Assembly: GCA_014218235.1 (NCBI GenBank)
Contig: CM024758.1
Location: 106,119,698 to 106,183,697, forward strand
DNA from: Colocasia esculenta
Taxonomy: Eukaryota > Streptophyta > Magnoliopsida > Alismatales > Araceae
Length of the DNA stretch: 64,000 nucleotides
Direction of reading: 5' to 3'
Shown here: piece by piece, positions 47,204 through 58,476 of the stretch
Layout of the letters: every line of letters begins with the position of its first letter
Numbering within the stretch: the first letter of the stretch is position 1
Translations under genes and position numbers: made by a program
The notes under the pieces: generated by a model
What the model saw: the letters and a program-made list of their open reading frames with translations, nothing else
Database searches by the model: none
Told to the model about the DNA's origin: nothing

Positions 47204-47215
47204 GCTTTGATACCA
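47204..47215 (-). promoter_or_regulatory. Primer binding site of the Sirevirus
   Basis: The minus strand reads TGGTATCAAAGC, an initiator-Met tRNA match with one change, three bases (ATT) inside the 5' LTR end. Confidence 0.9.
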
Positions 47216-47218
47216 ATT

Positions 47219-48697
47219 GTAGGATCGAGTGATTAGGTGAAACAGATCTAGAAGGGGGGGGGGTTGAATAGATCTGTGCCAATTCTTGTGGAAGCTTAAG
47301 AAAATTAAAACTACTTTGACTCAGAGATCTAATCACAAAAACATTTTCAGATCTGAAGTGTGAGTGTGTAAGAGGAGTGTGAGACAATTAGGCAATTAGT
47401 GTGAAACCGCAATCCTATGCAATCATCTAGCGCAGATCAACAATTCAAACCATTGCACATAGGATTTTTAGGTGGTTCGGAAATCACACCTGTGATCCCT
47501 ACGTCCACCCTTCACACAGTGAGGACACACTACTCAAAATTGAGTACAACTCACACTGAGCACAACGACTCCCACACACTTGAGTTAGACAACTCACACA
47601 CAAATTCCAGAGCACAACCACTCCAGAAACTGAGCACACTTGCTCAAACACACTGAGTGTTCAACTCACCAAAACTGAGCTCAATGGCTCACAAAACACA
47701 AGCTAGATCTAGACCAGCATAAATCAGATCCTCTAGCAATGATCTGATCCAAGGCAAATTCATTCACAGAAACTTGTGCAACACTTCATGCACAAATCTC
47801 ATGGATGAATCAGAAGAACAACTTCAGAATTGTAAGAAATAGATACAATATTTGTGTTCTTCGATGAAGATTCCTTGTAGAAGGTTGATTGAAGAAACTA
47901 GGTGATGCCCTTAATCACTTGGCGATGCTCTGCTCCAATGCCCTGAATCACCAGAAATTATCTTCAATTGCTTGCTTCTGCTGGATCTGCTCCTTTGAGA
48001 AGTGCTTCAACTCCTTCTTCAGAGCTCTCCTTCACTCCCTCGTGCTTTCCAAGGAAGTAGATGGATCACCACAGCAACGAGAAGAGCAGGAGCGGGAGAT
48101 TCCTCCTTTTGCCGCCAAAAGCTTTTTGCTGGAATCTTCTGAGGTCTCCTATGTCTTGGGGGCCAACAATTGGGGTATATATAGCCCCATAAGTCCAATT
48201 GTACCCTTGGGGTGCGTGGGCACACGATCCAAGGCAACTTCCCTTGAACCCCAAGTAGCCACGTGTCTAGAGGAAACAAATGTTGAGACTTCAGCCGAGT
48301 GTGTCGACACCACCACTGAGTGTCGACACCCTGTCCCAGGTAGGCAAAATGATCTCCTGGAAGCTGGGACTAGTGTCGACACCACCATTGAGTGTGTCGA
48401 CACAACTTGACCCTGTCTTCAAAGATAGCTTCTGGGACAGTGATCCAGTGTCGACACCACCAAGGGATGTGTCGACACCATCATGACAAAATGTATAGCC
48501 CTGAGAATTTAACACATAAGCCATTAGCACAAGGTATTATCATCAAAGTATGAAATGTAAAATGTTCAAGACATGTTGTTTGGGCATTATTATTATATAA
48601 ATGAGGCATGTACCATGTTCAACCCAACAAGCACAAAATCACAAAGTGTCATCATCAAACTAGGAGAGAGGGATATTAAAACACACTCAACCCAACA
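47219..48697 (-). repeat. 5' LTR of the Sirevirus
   Basis: It matches the 3' LTR throughout. Palindrome centres are 48304/48323 (19 bp, a 2-bp deletion relative to the other LTR), 48376/48397 and 48451/48472 (21 bp). The TATA box is at about 48175-48183 (minus TATATATACC). Confidence 0.95.
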
Positions 48698-48702
48698 GAT
48701 AT

Positions 48703-49490
48703 ATGAGGTTGCCTTGGCTCCAAAAATTGACCTCCTTCATAAGCCTTAACATGAAAGCCATCCTCTCCAAGTGGGGTATCCAAACCTAGCCATCCATGCC
48801 AGACACTATCATGAAATCCATCTTGATTGGGCGGCTATAGGCACTCTATCGAACTTTGGCATCCACAAACCCACACTTTCCTTTTCTAAACTTTGATGCC
48901 ACTATTATGTTAGAAGAAGTTGAGCTTTTATTAGGTTTGAAGCAGATGAAGATGACATGATGATCATGCCAAGGGGAATTGCAAGCAGGGAGGTGCTGGA
49001 GAGCTTCATGGGGAGCGGAAAGGCGGCCCAAGATGTCCAAGCCGTGAAAGGAATCAACTTGAAAAAACTTGCGGCTTGGACGGTCAAGGAATAGCCGAAG
49101 GCAGAGGATGACGAGAAACTTGAGAAGGTGATGAAAGGCTTCGCCATATGCCTAGCGGGAGCGCTCCTCTTTCCATCTATAGACAATGTACTTGAAGGGG
49201 AACAATTGAGTGCGGTATGTGGTATATGGGAAGGTGAGAGATTGGGACCGACGGTGCTAGCCTATCTCTATAGTGGACTGACAGCGGCGAGCTTGGGTAA
49301 GCCGGATCCATGTCATTATTCACATGTTAGATTGACTTGCACTAAGGACTTCTTACGGATTTCTCCGGTTCTGTCCTCGAGTGGACCGACTACATCGAAT
49401 GCCCACATGGCGAAATCAAGTCAAACTTTGTTTCTTTTGTTCTTATCTCAAATATCTAACTCTCCTTTTGATTTCACATTAATCAGAGTT
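48703..49490 (+). pseudogene. DUF7745-like protein, antisense module copy II
   Basis: Plus-strand pieces match copy I: FDATIMLEEVELLLGL (about 48889-48936) against LLEEVELFLGW, and KGFAICLAGALLFPSIDNVL with LGPTVLAYLYSGLTAASLG (49130-49300) against LAPAVLAQLYSSL. Frame changes occur near 48950 and a stop near 49091. The C-terminal third is not readable. The 5' part lies across the Sirevirus at 34.7 kb. A plain spacer (49300-49750) follows. Confidence 0.6.
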
Positions 49491-49777
49491 CTATAGTGTA
49501 AGTTAGGGTCATAGCATCAAGAGGTTAGATTTCTGTTCTCTCAGATCCATAGGTTGCCTTGATAATTAGTTGAAATTTTTAAAAAAGCAAATATGTCAAG
49601 TTTGTTCACTTATAAGCATTTGATTGCATCAAAAGAGGTCTAAAACATCTATGTGGATCGATTTGGACTCACAATTACTTTTCTATAATTTTCTAAACAA
49701 GTTCAGTAATTTAAGATTGGAGTGCGCAGTGTCTTGCAACGATCATTGTGTGCACATCACCCCCCCTGACATCACGT

Positions 49778-49867
49778 TCATAATGGGATGACACGAGCTG
49801 TCGCCTTCTGAAATAGAATGCGTCACCCATGGTGTCGTGTTCAGAAGACGACAACTAAGCCCGTCGC
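49778..49867. repeat. GCGAC-type palindromes before the PMD gene, copy II
   Basis: GCGTC-N9-GTCGT at 49820-49838, with outer arms GAATGC and GTGTTC, and ACGAC-N10-GTCGC at 49848-49867 are clear. A weaker pair begins at about 49778. The position equals that of the ACGTCC array in intron 1 of copy I. Confidence 0.7.
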
Positions 49868-49908
49868 AACCTTAATCTGAATGCTTAATTTCCTTCTGAC
49901 TGACCCTT

Positions 49909-51000
49909 TTGCATCCTTTGACTATTTTGCTGAGCAAACTGAGGTCCCAACTAGGGTGGGCTGTCGTCTGGGTAGTGTACCAGGGACTACTAGACTTTCA
50001 GAGGACCCGGTTGGAGCATATGGGGTTTAGCCCTTTTTTGAGGTTGGATGAGTTGATGTCAGAGCTGGTGTTAATTCATGCATTGGAGGAGAGATGGGAC
50101 CCTGAGTGCCATGCCTTCCTCCTTCCGTGGGGTCACATGATCCCCACACTCGAGGATGTGGTATGCATCACTGGCCTGAGGGTGCATGGCCAGGCATTGA
50201 CTGGGGTTACCTACGCATGCTATCGAGAGTTGGTGGCGAGGCTCATAGGGCTGGAGATGGCGAGAGAGAGGTCATCCTTGGTGTCACAGATGAGACTCCA
50301 GGCCAGCCTGGGAGTAGTGAATGCCCACCACTTGACTGGAAAGGGCTAGGCAGAGTACATGGCACGTTGACAGAGGATGCCAGGGCGACGCTAGTAGAGG
50401 AGGAGGGAGCAGCAGCAAATCGCGATATGAGAAGCTTCTTAGTCCTCGTGACCGGGAAGCTCATCTTCGAGAGCAGAGGGGACCCGGTGAGCTGCAGGTG
50501 CTTGTCCCTATTGGAGAACCTGACCTAGGTGGGGAGTTACACATCGGGTATGGCCCTTCTCGCCCACCTCTTCGATAGCCTGGGCACCTCTGGTAGGGAG
50601 ACAGGGGTGGCCGGCTTCTTCTCTTTCCTACAAGTACACCTCTTGCCTTCACCTTTGTTGCTTTCCTGCTTTTCTATGATTTACTATACCACTGATCATC
50701 TTCTTTTGCAGGTATGGGCATATTAGTACCTCCCTTCCATTGGCCGAAGAGTGCTGAGGTGGCCAAGTGCGGTGCCCCTTCTCCAGCGCTGGCAGTTCCG
50801 TAGAGATGAGCAGTCCCTGCATCTGCAAGTGACCCTTATTCAAGACGCTCATACTCCATATCCTTCAGACACGTGAGTATTTCCCAACTTGCACCCTTTC
50901 CTTTCTTTCTATTGTGAGTACGACTAACAAATTCTTTCTATGATGCAGGTTGAGTGGACACCATACGCTAGGGAGGATGACACCACTAGCCATGGGTGGA
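49909..51000 (+). pseudogene. PMD gene, antisense module copy II
   Basis: The frame at 49909-50349 reads MGFSPFLRLDELMSELVLIH, then CHAFLLPWGHMIPTLEDV and ITGLRVHGQ, the same PMD core as copy I. After a frame change, RSFLVLVTGKLIFESRGD and SYTSGMALLAHLFDSLGTS correspond to the second half. Candidate introns are about 50631-50711 and 50872-50949. A stop near 50526 and frame changes break it. No coiled-coil end is seen. The sequence is then cut by the next retrotransposon near 51.24 kb. Confidence 0.72.
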
Positions 51001-51249
51001 GTTGGGCCGCCCCTACTTCGGTAGGGAGATTTGGATTCATGCTTTCAACACTGTAGTTTTGCTCCACCTACAACTAGTCACGAAGACACTGGGGCTCCAC
51101 CAGGTAGTAGTGGAGTTCCCGACTCGATAGAGGGAGAGGCTGGGCCGTAGCTTCTGTAAGATCCAGTAAGTCATAGACTGGAGGGACGGTCCCGAGAGTA
51201 GCTCGAGGATTGGCAACAACGCGGATGAGAGTTGACCTCAGAGGCTGCC

Positions 51250-51577
51250 AGTGATGAGGACTGGGGTCAGTTATGGTAGTTAATGAGTCGACGTTTTCAG
51301 AAACTGATGCAAAAGATTACGAGTCACCTGTAGTCTCCCTGGGTGACCCTCCTCCTATTTAAGCGGTAACATTTCACAGATATAGGTACAGACTCTCTCT
51401 CCCAGCACCAGTGTAAACCACTTTCTCAGTACTGACTTGAGCGTCGGAGTGTTTTCCCACCAAGACCATCTCGTTGGTCTTGCAGGGCGAAGGCTTCGGC
51501 ATCTCGGCGATTTCCAGTTCTCGGCTACGCCATCTTTCCTTGGGATACCTCAGCTTTTAGCCGACATGCGATAGCAA
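51250..51577 (+). mobile_element. 5' LTR (partial view) of a plus-strand Tat element
   Basis: TATTTAAGCGG near 51354 is a TATA box. The LTR seems to end at CAACAACAACA (51577), followed by TTTTTTAGCGTCGTCCGTGAG, a decayed form of the TTTGGCGCCGTCCGTGGG leader of Tat elements. The left edge is uncertain and no target duplication was found. Confidence 0.55.
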
Positions 51578-51619
51578 CAACAACATTTTTTAGCGTCGTC
51601 CGTGAGAAATGACTACTTT

Positions 51620-52560
51620 CCATGGCTCCCAAGGAAAGAATCCTAGCCGAGTAGCGGAGGAGAATTCTGGCCTCGTAGAAGAGCAAGAGGTAGGACCCGT
51701 TGTTCCACCATAGGAGAATGCAGTAGGTGGATCTAGTTCGAGTGAGCGTGATTCTACTAGTTCAGCTCGCCATGACCTCGTGGAGCGTACCATGGCGACC
51801 ATGCAAGAGATGATCACCTTCATGATGGAGCAGCAATGACAACTAATCTCTATTCGGGAGGTTGCTTCTCAACCCCAAGCTGAGGTCCATGTCGCCAACC
51901 CCAGCTACGTCGCGTTCCTTGTGGCAACCGCTTCTCCTCCGGCCGTTTCAGGCACCCACAGAGAGTTCCATCCCGAGGCACCTGTGGCCTCGATCTAGCC
52001 ACCAACGGTAACGGTTGAAGCCAAATTTCTTGTTGTCAAAGTCAAGTCGGCTTACAACGTGATTTTTGGTCAGGGATGGTTGGGAAGACTAAGGGGAGTC
52101 CCCTCCACTTTTCACCAGAAGTTGAAGTTCCTAACACTTAACGAGATCGGTGTGGTCGACGGGAGCCAGGCCGAGGCCCAACGATGCTATGTAAATTCTA
52201 TCAAGGCTAAGGAACCAGTGGTTTCTGATTGTGATGTTGTGCCCTTGGAAGACTCGGTTAGGGGGGAGCCAGCCGAGCAAACTCATTTGGTGCAAGTTGC
52301 GGATGGCAAGGCATTGGTCCTCTAGTCCGAGCTTCAAGGCTGGAGCATCCAATGGTTGAATTCCTCATGGATGCCACTGGCGTCTTTGCTTGGTCAGAAG
52401 CTGACCTCTCTAGGATTGATCCCGAGGTGATAGAGCACCATCTGAATGTTGACCCCGAGGTATGACCGGTCAAGCATAAGAAGAGGCCTCTATCTGTCGA
52501 TAGACGGGAGGCTATGGACAGTGACCTCGCAAAGTTCTTGTTAGTTATGGGTGTCCTCAA
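51620..52560 (+). pseudogene. Tat gag fragment, protease region and start of RT
   Basis: Gag-like ERTMATMQEMITFMMEQQ (about 51785-51838) is followed by a deletion to YNVIFGQGWLGRLRGVPSTF (52050-52110) and a region with DATGVFAWSEADLSRIDPEV and HHLNVDPEV, the Tat segment between protease and RT. Stops occur at 51837, 52324 and 52465. Most of gag and the protease active site are missing. Confidence 0.8.
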
Positions 52561-53332
52561 GCCAATCATAACTTATACATTCTTGTTCTTTAATAATAAT
52601 AATAAGACTTTTATATTCATTATGTGTAATTCATTTATCGTTTCATTATGAAGTCCATGAATATGCGCAATGGATTAATTATGATGAGATCATAACAATG
52701 GGATTAATATCCTTTAAACGTATATTCTTAATTGTTCCTAGTCGGAGGATATTCGAGAAGGACATCGAATATCCGGTTAGATAGTACAAGTTGCACCTGC
52801 TCATATGATGAGGGTGACTGGTCTCATAGTCACTTGTGTGGAGACACTAAGGTGAATCTGTAGGTGCTCATTGGAGAATGAGTTCACTGAACTGATCCGT
52901 ATGAATCGTTGGATGGTAAATTACCTAACTGTCAACCAGCTAGATTCATTATCACAGTGGCGTGATTGGTTCTTAGACATGAGACACCAAGGACACCTTA
53001 TCGGTGGACTTCTAGGTTTTGACCTAACATATAGATCTCTAGCCATGAGGTCTTAATCAGTTAAGTGTTCAGATCTAGCGTAATACCTTCGAAGGTGATT
53101 GTGTGGTCAATATGGGATCGCTCGCTCTCGGTAATAAGAGAGTGAATGCTCTAGGGAAAGATGCCTGATAGTCCCTGGCCAGGGCAAGACTACTTATCGG
53201 AAAAGGAGTTTTCTGATATTACTGTGCGGCATCTAAACCAAGTGAGTGCACACATTAGGGTTTGACAGTTGACCATACCCTAAGTGCACTCGGGAGCATT
53301 GTACGAGCGAAGGATTATAGTCACGTGGTATA
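52561..53332. other. Unclassified insertion in the Tat pol
   Basis: The RT frame stops matching at about 52560 and the new sequence runs to the N gap. It starts near a TAATAATAATAATAA microsatellite and has no coding frame. It looks like part of a non-coding repeat or LTR, but no termini can be shown because the right edge is in the gap. Confidence 0.4.
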
Positions 53333-53432
53333 NNNNNNNNNNNNNNNNNNNNNNNNNNNNNNNNNNNNNNNNNNNNNNNNNNNNNNNNNNNNNNNNNNNN
53401 NNNNNNNNNNNNNNNNNNNNNNNNNNNNNNNN
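53333..53432. other. Assembly gap, 100 N
   Basis: Round-length gap inside the Tat RT. The missing RT part should lie here. Confidence 1.
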
Positions 53433-55990
53433 CAGATCGGCAAGACCATGAAGATTTACATCGACGACATGCTAGTGAAGAGCCGACATGCTGAGGGACC
53501 ACGTCAGAGATTGTCGAGACCATTGAGGGTGCTACGGTGCTATGGGATGAAGCTGAATCCCAAGAAGTGTGTGTTTGGTGTCCGAGCCCACAAATTCCTC
53601 GGCTAGTTGATCTCTAGTCGAGGGATCGATGTCAACCCCGATAAGGTCCAGGCCATTATCTACATGTCACCCTCGAGAACCATCAGAGAGGTTCAGAGGC
53701 TTAATGGTCGGATTACGACCTTGAGTAGGTTCATGTCAAGGTCCGCCGAGAGATGTCATCCCTTCTTCAACGTATGAAGGAAAGGACGGTTCGAGCTGAT
53801 AGATGTCTGTCAAAAGGTATTCGATGAGTTGAAGGAGTACCTAGACAGCGTGCCAACTCTCAGCACGCCGCAGTCATGGGAAGAGTTACTATTGTAACTC
53901 TCATCCACAGACTACTTTGTAAGTTCGATCTTGGTCCGAGAGGAAGGGCGTCAACACTGCTGTATACTACACAAGCAGGGCACTTTGGGGGGCCGAGCAA
54001 CGGTACTCCGGTATAAAGAAGGTAGGGTTCGTGCTTGTCATCACTGCACGACGACTCTGACTCAACTTCCAGGCCCATAAAATCGTCATCCTCACCAACC
54101 TACTGATCAAACAGATTCTCAGTCATCCTGAGGCCTCGAGAAGACTGGCGAAATGGGCGATTGAGCTCTGTGAGTTTGACATCACCTATCGGCCCCGTCT
54201 CGCTATAAAGGCTCAGGCCCTCGCTGACTTCATCTCTGAAGCCACAGCAAGGCCCGCTGAGCTAGAGGAGACAAGCTCTGCAGAATGGAAGGTATATGTG
54301 GACGGGGCTTCATGCTCACATGGTAGCGCGACCGACATCGTCCTCCACTCCCCCGAGAGCTTCGTCTTGAGGTATGTTATCCGGTTCGATTTTGTGGCTT
54401 CTAATAAATGGCAAAGTATGAAGTCGTCATCTCGAGACTCCGCATGGTGAAATCATTGGGGGCCTCTCAAGTCATGATCTTTAGTGACTCCCAGCTCGTT
54501 GTCAGTCAGGTCACCAAGGATTACAAAGCCTGAGAGGAAAAGATGGCGCAATACCTCAATGAGGTATTGCAGCTAATGGAGGCTTTTGAGTAAGCCCAAC
54601 TGCAGAAGATTCCTCGAGCTGACAATTCATAGGTGGATGCACTTTCTAAGTATGCCACGGCCGCCGAGAGCTATCTCGGGCCAACGGTACTAGTAGAAGA
54701 GCTTCTCCAGCCATCGGTGGGGGTTGTAGCTGAGGTCCTATGTACGAAGCTCAACCCGACCTGAATGACTCTGATAATAGAGTACCTACATCACGGGAGA
54801 CTCCCCAAAGATCAAGACGAGGAGTTGTGAGTCAAGAGGCGGACTCTAAGTTTCTTCATGATGGGGGACATCTTGTACCGCAAAGGTTTCTCATACCCCC
54901 ACCTCCGATGTGCCAGCCCTATTGAAGCTGAAGAGATCATACAAGAGGTTCACGAGGGAACATGTGGAAGCCACATCGGTCCTTGCTCGGTTGTCCGAAG
55001 AGTCACCCGACAAGGGTACTGGTGGCCGGTGATGTTAAAAGAAGCTGAAGCTTAAGTCAGAAGATGCCATCAGTGTCAGATCTTCGGTAAGGTGGATCGC
55101 CGACCGCCAGTCGATCTTACCACCTTGATGGCTCCGTGGCCTTTTGCCCAATTGGGAATGGACATTATTGGGCCTTTCCCCCTGGCGTCAAGTCAGTGGA
55201 AGTTCTTGATCGTTGCGGTCGACTACTTTACAAAGTGGGTCGAGGCCAAGCCCTTGGTGAAAATCGCTGACACCAATTCTTGGGCATTTGTCTGGAAGAA
55301 CATTATTTGTTGATTCAGGTTATCGAGAGCCCTTATCATCGACAACGGAAGACAGTTCGATAACGCAAGATTTCAGAGAAACTGCTCTGAGTTAGGTCTC
55401 CAACACCGATTTACTTCAGTGGCGCATCCTCAGACGAATGGGCAAGCTGAAGTGACAAACCAGACAATCCTCGATGGGCTGAAGAAGAGGTTGGATGATC
55501 TTAAGGGCAATGGGCCGACGAGCTGGTTCACGTGCTCTGGGCCTATCGCGTCACTCAGGAGGCCACTAGAGAGTCTCCTTTCACACTCGCCTTCGGGGTG
55601 GAGGTAGTAACCTTGGTGGAACTGCTCATACCTTCCCAAAGAGTACTTGGCTTCAACCGCGAAAGCAACGACAAAGCTCTTCGTCGAGCGGAGCTGGACC
55701 TCATCGACGAGCGATGAGATCGGGCAGCTACACAGATTAAAGTATACCAATGAAAGATGAAGCGCACATCCTCTGCCAAGGTCCGACCAAGAGGATTTGG
55801 CGTTGGTGACCTCATCCTGTGAAAGCTCACGGTGTTGGATCTGAGGGGTGCCGTTGGTAAGCTTTCTCCTAACTAGGAAGGCCCCTACCGAGTGGTCGAT
55901 GACCTCGAACGGGGGGCCTATCGGTTGTGGAAGTTAGATGGGTCGGCCGTTCCACGAGCTTGGAATGCACTTCCCTTGATAGAAATAAAA
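53433..55990 (+). pseudogene. Tat-lineage pol: RT, two RNase H regions, integrase
   Basis: After the gap come KIYIDDMLVKSRHAEG (RT catalytic box), LNPKKCVFGVRAHKFLG and the thumb, then the first RNase H region (EQRYSGIKKVGFVLVITA, IELCEFDITYRPR). A second archaeal-type RNase H follows (WKVYVDGASCSHGSA), diagnostic of Tat. Integrase has the zinc region (HIGPCSVVRRVTRQGYWWPV, CHQCQ), then GMDIIGPFPLASSQWKF, IIDNGRQFDN and HPQTNGQAEVTNQ. The end is near 55980 (RAWNALPLIEIK). Stops (for example 53604, 54058, 55054) and frame changes are many. Confidence 0.9.
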
Positions 55991-56600
55991 ACTTGTTTTT
56001 GTGGATATTGTGAACAATGATGAATCACTTAATAGCATCGTCTCGTGGTCTTCGTCGAAGATAAGTTGCTCCATAATATTATCTTATGGCACTGAACGAG
56101 TCGTTTTACAACATCTTTCACATCGGTAGGCGAGTCACTTTAAGCATCACCCACGATTAGCTGAAAGGTCGGTTTGGGTAGTCGTGAGGTCGCTTCGGCA
56201 CTCAGCCTGCCTTTGACAACTAATGTTAATGGTCAATTTGGGCAACCGTGAGGTGGCTTCAGCACTCGGCCTGACCCGACGATCTTATGAGTATGTTAGT
56301 TGGCATGGTCGTTCTTGTGGTCACTTCGCACTCAGATAGACCCCGACAACCTAGAAGTTGTGCTCGATTTATCTATGATTAAACGTCGTTGTTACCATGT
56401 CAGAACGGGTTGATTCCGGATTGTGGTTTTTAAAAAACAAAATCGCTTAAGGCTATGTCATCGGAATCCACCGACCATTTTACAGAATGCAAGCACATGG
56501 TTGTTGTAGCGGTCCTCGTCATTCAAACATGTTAACCTAATAATGAGCTTGACCCGACTCCGCCTCCCGCGAATGAGTTGTAGCCTCGCAAGGGATACCA
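55991..56600 (+). repeat. 3' untranslated region of the Tat element with about 75-80 bp repeats
   Basis: GGTCGGTTTGGGTAGTCGTGAG (56170) recurs as GGTCAATTTGGGCAACCGTGAG (56241) and GGTCGTTCTTGTGGTCACTTCG (about 56307). Each is followed by CGGCACTCAGCCTG, CAGCACTCGGCCTG or CGCACTCAGATAG. No 3' LTR is recognisable before LTR-A copy 3 begins. Confidence 0.6.
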
Positions 56601-57785
56601 TTCACAAGTCCATAGAATTATAAAGGAAACAGTTCAAATATATATTTCTCACAAATATTTACATGAAATATACATAGCCATTTTCTCAACTGTCGCCAAA
56701 TATAAGTACAACAACAACCTGAGGCATACCCCGAGGTGTACAAAGAAAGAAGATTACACTGCTGGTGGTGCAGACCCAACTCCGCTATGGTGCGGTTCCG
56801 AACTAAAAGAGGGGCAAGAAGCCTCCTGCTCTCCCTCACCTGGAAGAAGTAGGGGTGAGCCTCACGAGTCACAGGCTCAGTAGGGAAACTCCCCCAAAAG
56901 CCATACAATGCAAACTCACAAAGTATAGACGCAGGAAGCTACACTAGGCAATTTATAGGAATGGCGACACATGATATTAAAGCTGTAAATAACAATTATC
57001 TCAAGCTATTAACAGAAATCAACCTTTAATAAATAAACGGCAAACCTCGTCCAAGTGTACGTGCTAAAGTAGAAAATGCCACACTCGGGTCATGAAGATT
57101 GGTTCGCGACACCAGCAACTAACCCGGATAAACCACACAGGACTACCTCTCAGCCTCGCAGCCACAGATGAAAGGTCCAGCTGCCGCTCCACCATAACAA
57201 ACCAAAGAACTATGGAGACCAACCAACACCACTCCTGCGGACCACACTGCCGTAGGCCCATGCCTGGCACCTTTAGGGACTCCAGCCCGAGCTCCCTAAA
57301 GTGAGGCACTAGAAAACAAGACTAGCTGGGGCCCAGTACGTCTACTGGTGTCTGTAACCCCCAACCACGAGCGCACTACTAGCGACAGAGCACAAACTCT
57401 CACAAGTCGTTGTCCCACTGCCATCTTTCCCTCAGCTGGACATACAGCTCTACACAAGAGTGAGGGTGTCCAAGAAGATGACACAGACCTCGATGGTACA
57501 CAAGTACCAGGACAAGCCCTGAGCACTAACGTGCCTGGCTCACACAAAACCTGGGGCTCCCAACTGAAGAGGTATCCACGGTAGGCGTCGTACTACTCAC
57601 CACGCACACACAAACCACGTGAACACTGCTCAAACCACGTGAACAACATGTCAACCACGTGAACAACATGTTCCTCAAACTCCACAAGTGTCGTCGCACC
57701 GCTTACCGTTGCCATGCACAACAAATATCGATAATCCGATAATCACATAAACATACACAAGCCTATTGTCCTCGGAATCCTTATC

Positions 57786-57898
57786 GCGACAGGGTCTACT
57801 ATCGCCTTCAGAATGCGACGCCTCGATACGGCGCATTCTGAAGAAGAACGCGATGGGTTGGGCTGTCTCGTTCTGAACACGACAGTCAGGTCCGTCGC
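57786..57898. repeat. GCGAC-N10-GTCGC cluster, LTR-A copy 3, inner
   Basis: Units begin at 57786, 57815, 57850 and 57879, all with 10-base spacers. In the second, the arms extend outwards to TTCAGAATGCG and CGCATTCTGAA. Confidence 0.9.
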
Positions 57899-58291
57899 CT
57901 TCACAGACAGTGACCTAATTCCGGGATTCCATCTCCGGAATTCCCATGCAACCCATGCTATCTACCATGAAACCCATATATTCAAGCTCTAAACATTGCA
58001 CTAGCATGGTATCCACTATCTATAGCATGTAAAACAAGATAAACATGCTAAACATGCAATCTACAACGAGAAACAGGGTAGAATCTCCCTACCTTCGCGT
58101 AGAACGTGAAGAACGATGATACCCCGATGTTTCCCCCGCTCCGTAGCACATCCTCGCGGCGAGAGTACGCCGAAAATGACTCCAAAATGCCTTCACACAA
58201 AATCCTCCACAAAAACTCCTTCCTGGCCGAGCAGAGCTTCCTGAGCTCTGTTCGGCCGACCTAATGTAATAAGCAACTTAGAGTTATGAAT

Positions 58292-58476
58292 GCGACGCAC
58301 CCTACCGTCGTGACAAGAACGCGACACAGGAGACCATCGCCTTCACACTGCCGATGCCAGCGAGTCGCCCAGCACGTGCCATGTAGCGAACATGCAGATG
58401 AAGACTCGAACCGGCGGTAACAAGAACGTGACACCCAGGTCCGTCGTGTTAAGAATGCGACGTCCAGCCCTGTCGC
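58292..58476. repeat. GCGAC-N10-GTCGC cluster, LTR-A copy 3, U3
   Basis: Units begin at 58292, 58321, 58428 and 58457, all with 10-base spacers. Extended arms read GAATGCGAC and GTCGCGTTC. Confidence 0.92.

Larger units (their letters stand above)
35557..48697 (-). mobile_element. Sirevirus-type Ty1/copia retrotransposon, 13.1 kb, minus orientation
   Basis: The element is bounded by LTRs 35557-37027 (1471 bp) and 47219-48697 (1479 bp), both TGTTGGG...CCTACA on the minus strand, with a perfect target duplication GATAT (35552-35556, 48698-48702). The primer binding site and polypurine tract are in place. In minus order it carries gag with zinc knuckle and coiled coil, protease, integrase, RT, RNase H, an oligopurine cluster and an envelope-like frame. 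This order, the long extra 3' frame and the repeated purine tracts point to the Sirevirus (SIRE/Maximus) genus. The LTRs are visibly close with scattered differences and small indels. Multiple stops and frameshifts, plus a solo LTR in the RT linker, make it defective. Confidence 0.95.

Noticed and set aside
15780..48475. GTCGAC and TCGCGA clusters as cloning or restriction-site artefacts
   Set aside because: The sites sit within homologous LTRs with target duplications and show graded decay and fixed spacing, which artefacts would not.
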